Of a stretch of DNA of 31,662 nt, positions 26,695 to 31,662 are shown one piece after another; position 1 is the stretch's first letter; the number at the start of each line of letters is the position of its first letter. This DNA comes from an uncultured bacterium. Lineage in GTDB: Bacteria > Verrucomicrobiota > Lentisphaeria > Victivallales > UBA1829. Under the pieces are notes generated by a model, which saw nothing but the letters and a program-made list of their open reading frames with translations, ran no database searches and was not told where the DNA came from. A program made the translations under genes and the position numbers. The stretch is from positions 1 through 31,662 of the forward strand of contig URNX01000039.1 in assembly GCA_900549415.1 (NCBI GenBank), given 5' to 3'.

Positions 26695-27633
26695 ATGAAG
26701 AATTCTCTGAAAAAACTGCTGCGTCTTCTGGCGCTCGGGGCGATTCTCTTTGCCCCTTCCGCATTCGCGGACGACGATGATGAGGATGACGTCACCGAAG
26801 GCAAGGACATGCGCCCGATCGTCTCCATCGACGTCGCCAACATCAAAAACAAAACGGACAATCCCCACGCAAACTTCCAGGCGCTGATCGACCGTCTGAA
26901 TCATGAGCTGGTTCAGACCGGCATTTATCAGGTGCTGAATATGGAAGATTTGGAGAAGACGCTTGTGGACAGCGAGAAATTCGCCGTCGCGGCTGACGAC
27001 GGCGGAACGAAAACCGCCGTTTCCTCTCCTGCGTTTTATATCCGCATGACCATTACGACATACGGATTCTCAAATGAAAAAACACACGATTTCTACAATG
27101 TCTCCGAGCGCGGCGACTATGTCGCAACCGTGGAGCTGATCCTGAACCTCGTCAATGCCCGGACTGCGACGACGGTGGCTTCCGGGAACATCTCCGCAAC
27201 CAGCGTTGCAAGCAACACCTCATATCAGGGACAGCGGAAGATCGGGAACTATTCGGAGCAGGCTCTTCAGGCAGCCTGCAAAAGCGCTTGCCAGAAGATT
27301 GTCCGCGAGCTTGTCAAGCACACTCCTTTCTACGTGCTGGATGTGGAGGGAAATCAGGTCGTAACCGATATTCCGCCGAGTGTCGGAAAAGTCGGCGCCT
27401 ACTTTGACGTTTACAAGCCGGGCAGGAAGATCCGGAACCGCCGCACCGGAAAAGTTACGCAGAAGGAGACCAGAATCACTACCATCCGCCTGACTTCGAT
27501 CGGCGAGGATTCCTCCACCGGAGAGATTATCTATCAGCCGACGTCGCCCGTGACGGACAAGTGCATCGTGCGTCCGGTTCCGCGTCAGGCGCAGTCGGCG
27601 CCTCAGCCCGGAAACCCCGCCGCACCGTTCTGA
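26695..27633 (+). CDS. Exported CsgG/LpoB-like protein, 312 aa
   Basis: A signal peptide (MKNSLKKLLRLLALGAILFAPSAFA) is followed by an acidic run (DDDDEDD). Then comes a CsgG/LpoB-type domain with RPIVSIDVANIKNKTDNPHA, LIDRLNHELVQTGIYQVLNM and VELILNLVNARTATTVASG. LpoB-type proteins activate peptidoglycan synthases and CsgG forms a secretion channel; which applies here is open. A C-terminal unit (GAYFDVYKPGRKIRNRRTGK, then TTIRLTSIGEDSSTGEIIY) resembles FlgT-type C-terminal modules. I use ATG 26695 with AAGGAG 7 bases upstream instead of an in-frame TTG 42 bases earlier. It is the last gene of the operon, 14 bases after the lipoprotein gene and 20 bases before a strong terminator. Confidence 0.82.
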   Translation: MKNSLKKLLRLLALGAILFAPSAFADDDDEDDVTEGKDMRPIVSIDVANIKNKTDNPHANFQALIDRLNHELVQTGIYQVLNMEDLEKTLVDSEKFAVAADDGGTKTAVSSPAFYIRMTITTYGFSNEKTHDFYNVSERGDYVATVELILNLVNARTATTVASGNISATSVASNTSYQGQRKIGNYSEQALQAACKSACQKIVRELVKHTPFYVLDVEGNQVVTDIPPSVGKVGAYFDVYKPGRKIRNRRTGKVTQKETRITTIRLTSIGEDSSTGEIIYQPTSPVTDKCIVRPVPRQAQSAPQPGNPAAPF

Positions 27634-27652
27634 ACCGTCCCGTATTCATCGG

Positions 27653-27688
27653 AAAATGCGCTGTGTATCTCCGCAGCGCATTTTTTTT
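27653..27688 (+). terminator. Rho-independent terminator of the exported-protein operon
   Basis: AAAATGCGCTG (27653-27663) pairs with CAGCGCATTTT (27674-27684) across a 10-base loop and runs into eight T (27681-27688). It is a textbook terminator 20 bases after the stop. Confidence 0.9.
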
Positions 27689-27710
27689 GCAATGATTTTC
27701 GCTTTTTGAT

Positions 27711-27739
27711 TTGCAGAATTGCCATTTCCGTGGTAAATT
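27711..27739 (+). promoter_or_regulatory. Putative promoter of galE
   Basis: TTGCAG (27711-27716), 17 bases, then TAAATT (27734-27739). The start would be near 27746, and AGGAGG lies before the ATG at 27777. The match is weaker than that of the other promoters here. Confidence 0.5.
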
Positions 27740-27776
27740 GTCACTTCAGAATAATTCATCAACAGGAGGCTGAAAC

Positions 27777-28748
27777 ATGCGCGTTTTTGTTGCCGGCGGA
27801 GCAGGATACATCGGAAGTGCCTGCACCGAATATCTCCTCGACAGAGGTTATGAAGTCACCGTTTTCGACGATCTGATCACCGGTCATATTGAAGCGGTTG
27901 ATCCCCGTGCGAAATTCATCAAAGCAAACCTCGCCGACCGCGAAAATCTCAAAAAGGTCGTCAAGGAAGGAAACTACGACGCCATCATGCACTTCGCCGC
28001 ATTCTCCCTTGTCGGCGAATCCATGAAGAACCCCAGCAAGTACTTCAACAACAACCTCGCGAACGCGATCAACCTCGCGGACGCCGCAGTGGAAGGCGGA
28101 GTCAAAACATTTGTTTTCTCCAGCACCGCCGCAACCTTCGGCGAGCCCAAGGAGATTCCGATCAAGGAAGACGCTCCCCAGCTGCCCATCAACCCCTACG
28201 GCGAATCCAAGCTCTGCTTTGAGAAAGTCCTGAACTGGTACAGCAAAATTTACGGACTCAAATATGCCGCTCTCCGCTACTTCAACGCCGCCGGCGCAAC
28301 GGAAAAGTACGGCGAAGATCACAACCCCGAAACACACCTGATCCCGATTCTGCTTCAGGTCGCTCAGGGCAAACGCGAAAAAGCAATGCTTTTCGGCGAT
28401 GACTACGATACGCCGGATGGAACCTGCATCCGCGACTACATTCACATTCTCGACCTCGCGCAGGCGCACGAAAAGGCGCTCTACGCCCCGAAGAGCGGAC
28501 ACTACAACCTCGGCACCGGCAGCGGACTCAGCGTCATGCAGATTCTCGAAGCCGCACGCAAGGTTACCGGACATCCGATTCCGGCGGAAGTCGTTCCCCG
28601 CCGCCCCGGCGATCCCCCGCGTCTGATTGCGGACTCCACCCGCGCCCGTCAGGAGCTCGGCTGGAAGCCCCAGTTCGAGAATGCGGAAGCGATTATCGCT
28701 TCGGTCTGGAAATGGCTCCAGAAGCACCCGAACGGCTACTCCAAGTAA
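27777..28748 (+). CDS. galE: UDP-glucose 4-epimerase, 323 aa
   Basis: It interconverts UDP-galactose and UDP-glucose with tightly bound NAD; cytoplasmic. The NAD-binding loop is GGAGYIGS (7-14). The catalytic residues are Ser115-Ser116-Thr117 (VFSSTAATFG) and Tyr141-x3-Lys145 (YGESK). RYFNAAGA, YDTPDGTCIRDYIHILDLA and YNLGTGSGLSVMQ are GalE hallmarks. The length is typical of the short bacterial form. A strong RBS (AGGAGG) precedes the ATG. It is flanked by its own promoter and terminator, so it is probably monocistronic apart from read-through to the exonuclease gene. It could link glycan-derived galactose to cell-envelope precursors. Confidence 0.96.
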   Translation: MRVFVAGGAGYIGSACTEYLLDRGYEVTVFDDLITGHIEAVDPRAKFIKANLADRENLKKVVKEGNYDAIMHFAAFSLVGESMKNPSKYFNNNLANAINLADAAVEGGVKTFVFSSTAATFGEPKEIPIKEDAPQLPINPYGESKLCFEKVLNWYSKIYGLKYAALRYFNAAGATEKYGEDHNPETHLIPILLQVAQGKREKAMLFGDDYDTPDGTCIRDYIHILDLAQAHEKALYAPKSGHYNLGTGSGLSVMQILEAARKVTGHPIPAEVVPRRPGDPPRLIADSTRARQELGWKPQFENAEAIIASVWKWLQKHPNGYSK

Positions 28749-28756
28749 CACCCTCA

Positions 28757-28789
28757 GGGCGTGCGGATTCAACTCCGCGCGCCCTTTTT
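28757..28789 (+). terminator. Rho-independent terminator of galE
   Basis: GGGCGTGCGGA (28757-28767) pairs with TCCGCGCGCCC (28774-28784), one pair being G-T, across a 6-base loop and followed by five T. It ends 17 bases before the next start codon. Confidence 0.85.
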
Positions 28790-28806
28790 CAAAACCGGAT
28801 TGAATC

Positions 28807-29355
28807 ATGGCGGAAAAATGGCATGAACTCGGACCTTACACGGTCTTTGACTTTGAAACCACCGGAATGAGCCCCGTGCGGGATCGTCCTGTGGAGATCG
28901 GCGCGGTGCGCATTGAAACCGACGGCTCGACTTCGCGCTATTCATCGCTTATCAATCCCCAGATGCCGATTCCCCGCCGCGCAACCGCCGTGCATCAGAT
29001 TACAGATGAAATGGTTGCGGAGGCGCCCGTGTTCGAAAAAGTCGGCGCGGAGTTTCTCGATTTCGCAAAAGACAGTAAACTTGTTGCCCATAACGCCCGG
29101 TTTGACCTCGCTTTCCTGCAGGAGAGTCTGAACCGCTGCGGGCTTGCTGTCTGGGAAAGCGGCGCATACGACTCGATCGCAATCGTGCGCAAGGCATTTC
29201 CCGGAATGCCGAGCTACAGCCTGCAGTCCCTGCGCCTTGCTCTCTCTCTTGGCGCGAATGTCACGGGAGATGCACACCGTGCGCTTTACGATGCGGAAAT
29301 CACCGCGGAACTCTTTACGGTTGCAATGAACCGCCTTTACCAGCTCTATTCCTGA
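28807..29355 (+). CDS. DnaQ-like 3'-5' exonuclease, 182 aa
   Basis: This is a single DEDDh exonuclease domain. The motifs are FDFETTGMSPVRDRPVEIGAV (Exo I, DxE), LVAHNARFDLAFLQ (Exo II, with Asp) and DAHRALYDAEITAELF (Exo III, HxxxxD). It has no polymerase, UvrC or helicase fusion and is close to the length of the bare epsilon/ExoX-type domain. It may proofread for DNA polymerase III or act in repair. The RBS is poor (only GGA before the ATG) and it lies right after the galE terminator, so expression is likely low or by read-through. No other replication gene is in the window. Confidence 0.9.
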   Translation: MAEKWHELGPYTVFDFETTGMSPVRDRPVEIGAVRIETDGSTSRYSSLINPQMPIPRRATAVHQITDEMVAEAPVFEKVGAEFLDFAKDSKLVAHNARFDLAFLQESLNRCGLAVWESGAYDSIAIVRKAFPGMPSYSLQSLRLALSLGANVTGDAHRALYDAEITAELFTVAMNRLYQLYS

Positions 29356-29375
29356 GCGTTTCCCTTTTTTAAAAC

Positions 29376-29408
29376 AAAAAACGGACAGGATATTTTGTAT
29401 TCTGCCCG
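29376..29408 (-). terminator. Rho-independent terminator of the SDR gene
   Basis: On the minus strand CGGGCAG (29408-29402) pairs with CTGTCCG (29388-29382), one G-T pair, followed by six T (29381-29376). It lies between two convergent genes. Confidence 0.65.
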
Positions 29409-29433
29409 GAGAGATTCTGTGTGTTTGCGCGGG

Positions 29434-30183
29434 TCAGCGGACCATGCAGGCGCGGGCTCCGTCGATGAGGTAATTGTCGCCGGAGATGAAGGCGGCTTTG
29501 TCGCTGGCGAGATAGAGAATCAGGTCGACGACTTCCTGCGGTTCGGCGGCGCGACCCATCGGAGTGGGCATGTTCGCCATGCCCGGGCGGGTGAGGACGG
29601 GACCGGGGGAGACGCAGCAGGCGCGGACGTTGTGGGGGGCGCCGAGCAGCGCGAGACCCTTGACCATGCCGATCATGCCGCTTTTCGCCGCGCTGTAGTC
29701 GACGCTCCATGCTGAGCCGGTGACGCCGTCGATGGAACCTAGGACGATCATGACGCCGCGTTTCTGTTCTATCATGGTTCCGATCACGGCGCGGCAGAAG
29801 AAGAGGGCGCCCTTGAGGTTGACGTCGATGCCCCAGTCGAGCACTTCATACGGACGGCTCTGGAAGGGTTCGGGGCAATTGAAGATGCGCCCGGCGAAAC
29901 CGCCGGCGGTGTAGATCATGATGTCGACGGAGCCGCCTTTTTCCCTGGTGAAGGCAACGGCGTTTTCGATGTCTTCGACTTTCCGGACGTCGCACTTGAC
30001 GCCGTAGGCGTTTCCGCCGTTTGCGCGGATATCCGCGGCGAGCGCTTCGACTTTTTCGCCGTTGACGTCGGCGAGGATGACGGTTGCTCCCTGTTTTGCG
30101 AGATCCTGTCCGGCGAGCAGTCCCATTCCTGAGGCTCCGCCGACGATGATTGCAGTTCTTCCGGCAAAATTCTGTTCCGACAT
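29434..30183 (-). CDS. Short-chain dehydrogenase/reductase (SDR), 249 aa
   Basis: This is a classical SDR. The nucleotide-binding loop is GGASGMG (15-21), Asn122 lies in DVNLKGAL, and the catalytic Ser150, Tyr163 and Lys167 (YSAAK) are present. SPGPVLTRPGMAN and FISGDNYLIDG complete the family pattern. ILADVNGEK after the second strand carries an Asp, suggesting preference for NAD(H). The usual NNAG is YTAGG here. I start at ATG 30183 with AAAGGA 6 bases upstream; a TTG two codons earlier would abut the RBS. It has its own promoter and terminator. The substrate, probably a sugar or polyol, cannot be told from the sequence. Confidence 0.93.
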   Translation of the reverse strand: MSEQNFAGRTAIIVGGASGMGLLAGQDLAKQGATVILADVNGEKVEALAADIRANGGNAYGVKCDVRKVEDIENAVAFTREKGGSVDIMIYTAGGFAGRIFNCPEPFQSRPYEVLDWGIDVNLKGALFFCRAVIGTMIEQKRGVMIVLGSIDGVTGSAWSVDYSAAKSGMIGMVKGLALLGAPHNVRACCVSPGPVLTRPGMANMPTPMGRAAEPQEVVDLILYLASDKAAFISGDNYLIDGARACMVR

Positions 30184-30217
30184 GGTCAATCCTTTCTGTT
30201 AGGAGTTTTCATGGAAG

Positions 30218-30246
30218 AATATACCCGTGTTCCCGCGCGAAAACAA
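30218..30246 (-). promoter_or_regulatory. Sigma-70-type promoter of the SDR gene
   Basis: On the minus strand TTGTTT (30241-30246), 17 bases, then TATATT (30218-30223). The start is expected near 30211, leaving a leader of about 28 bases. Confidence 0.6.
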
Positions 30247-30294
30247 CCTGGTTTCTCTCTTTTTAATGAAAAAATGAATGAAAACGGAAATTAT

Positions 30295-30331
30295 TTGCTT
30301 CAATTTTTTGTGTTTTTTGCAAATGAAGCAA
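30295..30331 (-). terminator. AT-rich inverted repeat, possible terminator of the edge gene
   Basis: TTGCTTCA (30295-30302) and TGAAGCAA (30324-30331) form a perfect 8-bp inverted repeat right after the stop of the minus-strand gene at 30336. No clean T-run follows on the minus strand, so its role as a terminator is uncertain. Confidence 0.35.
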
Positions 30332-30335
30332 TCCG

Positions 30336-31662
30336 TCAAAGCCGTTTGTGGTCTTTGAGCACAAGCCCCGTTTCATCCTCCGCTCGGAGAATGTAGTAAA
30401 GCGCGAAGTCCTGGTCGTTTGCCCACGGGTCGAAAAATTCGCCGCGCCGGGCAGGAGCGATTTCAGAACCGTCCGGATTCAGCATGGTCACCGAATACGG
30501 ATGCAGATAGGCGCAGGACGCCGTGCCGTCCGGGAAGAACAGGCACAGCAGATTGCGCAGAGTCTTTTTGGTCTGCATGCGGAGCGCGTCGTCGCCGATT
30601 CCCTGCGCATGAAGGAGGGAAGCATAGGCGGAAAGACAGCTCCAGTAATGAAGCGTGTCGCCGTAGAGCGCCCGTTTGCCGAACCAGTAGTCGTCCCAGT
30701 GGCGGATCGGCAGATTGTTCCATTTGTGGTCGGGCTGGTCTCCGTTGAAACGTTTCAGAATTGCGGCGTGTTTCTTTGCCTCTTCAAGCAGCGCCGGATC
30801 CCGTTCAATGAGGTTGTAATACGCGGAAAGAATCGACAGCGCGGGAGTGACGATTGTCTGTTCGAATCGAACTTCATGCGGAGGATAGAGAATTCCGTTT
30901 GCGCGGATGTTTTCAACATGCGTCCGGACGAGTCCGGCGAGCTCGCGCGCCGTTTCGGTTTTGCCTGCGTCGCGGATCGCTTTGACGGCATCGGAAAAGA
31001 TGCTGCCGTTCGGATAGAACTTTGCTCCGCCTTTGCCGTAGTAATCGCGCATGGAACGTTCGATCCAGACGAGATACCGGTCGTCTTTGTAAAGGCGGTA
31101 CATCTCCAGCCAGAAGGTGATGAGCCACGGTGCGTTGTAAAGACGTTTGAACTTGGCGTTCTTGCCGATGTTGTTGCAGACTTCCCCCGTTTCGGTGTCG
31201 AAGACCTCGCGGAGAAGAAACTGTTCGAACAGCTTCAGCGATTTTTCCATTTCATCGTCGTGTTTCCGCTGGAGGCGTCGCGCGATGAGCAGTCCCATGC
31301 CGAACCGTTCGCGGCAGGCGTTGTGGTCGGCATTCGCATAGTCGAAATACGGCGCGTTTTCTTCGCAGTCGTAGATCAGATACGCGCCGCAGAGCGGGCT
31401 GCGCGGGTCGGTCATCTGCTGCTTGCGGATGATGAAGCGGATCCGGCGGTCGACAACCGTTTCCAGATCTTCCGAAACAAATCCGTTCGCACGGAAGACA
31501 CGTCCGTTGATCCGGAATTCAAACTTGTGTTCTCCGGTTTTCTCCGGCGCATAATCGACAAGAACGGAACTGTCTTTGATGCGGAACGGAATTTTGTTTC
31601 CGTTGCAGAAAACTTCCGCCGTTTCCGGTTTTGAGGCGCATTCCGCCGTGATGCGAAACCGT
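30336..31662 (-). CDS. Partial six-hairpin-glycosidase-like protein, C-terminal 441 aa visible
   Basis: The frame is open to the window edge, so the Met at 31415 is not the start. The first visible 80 residues are beta-rich (KPETAEVFCNGNKIPFRIKD, GEHKFEFRINGRVFRANGF) and look like an accessory sandwich domain. The rest is helical, with ACRERFGMGLLIARRLQRKH, LYNAPWLITFWLEMYRLYKD and HYWSCLSAYASLLHAQG, a pattern of paired helices like an (alpha/alpha)6 toroid used by many glycosidases and lyases. No catalytic residues can be assigned. It may be another glycan-degrading protein, in keeping with the operon at 8864-20648. The upstream promoter and signal peptide are outside the window. Confidence 0.6.
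   Translation of the reverse strand, partial: RFRITAECASKPETAEVFCNGNKIPFRIKDSSVLVDYAPEKTGEHKFEFRINGRVFRANGFVSEDLETVVDRRIRFIIRKQQMTDPRSPLCGAYLIYDCEENAPYFDYANADHNACRERFGMGLLIARRLQRKHDDEMEKSLKLFEQFLLREVFDTETGEVCNNIGKNAKFKRLYNAPWLITFWLEMYRLYKDDRYLVWIERSMRDYYGKGGAKFYPNGSIFSDAVKAIRDAGKTETARELAGLVRTHVENIRANGILYPPHEVRFEQTIVTPALSILSAYYNLIERDPALLEEAKKHAAILKRFNGDQPDHKWNNLPIRHWDDYWFGKRALYGDTLHYWSCLSAYASLLHAQGIGDDALRMQTKKTLRNLLCLFFPDGTASCAYLHPYSVTMLNPDGSEIAPARRGEFFDPWANDQDFALYYILRAEDETGLVLKDHKRL

Noticed and set aside
31413..31415. Met at 31415 as the start of the edge gene
   Set aside because: The frame is open for 82 more codons to the window end with domain-like sequence, and no RBS precedes this Met.

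Overview
The window is a GC-rich, gene-dense bacterial chromosome segment. It most resembles the Lentisphaerae (Victivallis-like) branch of the PVC group. The main reasons are a pseudopilin-like protein with an FTLVELLVV helix and an H-x9-DG motif, glycoside-hydrolase-like proteins next to Gfo/Idh/MocA oxidoreductases and a DUF5107-type protein, and a type III glutamine synthetase. This taxonomic call is an inference from gene families. No mobile element, CRISPR array, tRNA or rRNA was seen.

Region 1 (1-8841) is an ammonium-assimilation locus. Type III glutamine synthetase (minus strand) is divergent from gltB-gltD, the two glutamate synthase subunits (plus strand). The 346-bp space between them holds two back-to-back sigma-54 type (-24/-12) promoters and, between these, a pair of inverted 14-bp dyads whose centres are 32 bp apart. 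This looks like one shared enhancer driving GS and GOGAT together.

Region 2 (8864-20737) is a nine-gene minus-strand operon for glycan or glycoside use. It starts with a GntR/LacI-type (AraR-like) repressor. A DUF5107/TPR protein, a sugar isomerase/epimerase, a Gfo/Idh/MocA oxidoreductase, a pseudopilin-like protein, a second Gfo/Idh/MocA-like protein, a small secreted protein, a secreted GH42-like protein and a GH101/DUF5696-like protein follow. Its promoter is a good sigma-70 match flanked by a perfect palindrome and a repeated half-site, probably the repressor operators.

Region 3 (20744-24548) has a large secreted TPR protein (minus) divergent from panD and a small EamA transporter (plus). 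A 490-bp stretch with no assignable gene follows; it contains a candidate 43-codon ORF followed directly by a terminator-like hairpin.

Region 4 (24481-27688) is a three-gene operon of exported proteins: a PEGA-domain protein, a lipoprotein and an LpoB/CsgG-like protein. It has its own strong promoter and terminator, and probably encodes an outer-membrane-associated or periplasmic assembly.

Region 5 (27711-31662) carries galE, a stand-alone DnaQ-like exonuclease, an SDR oxidoreductase (minus) and the C-terminal part of a six-hairpin-glycosidase-like protein (minus) that runs off the window. A small gene at positions 1-60 (minus) runs off the other edge.
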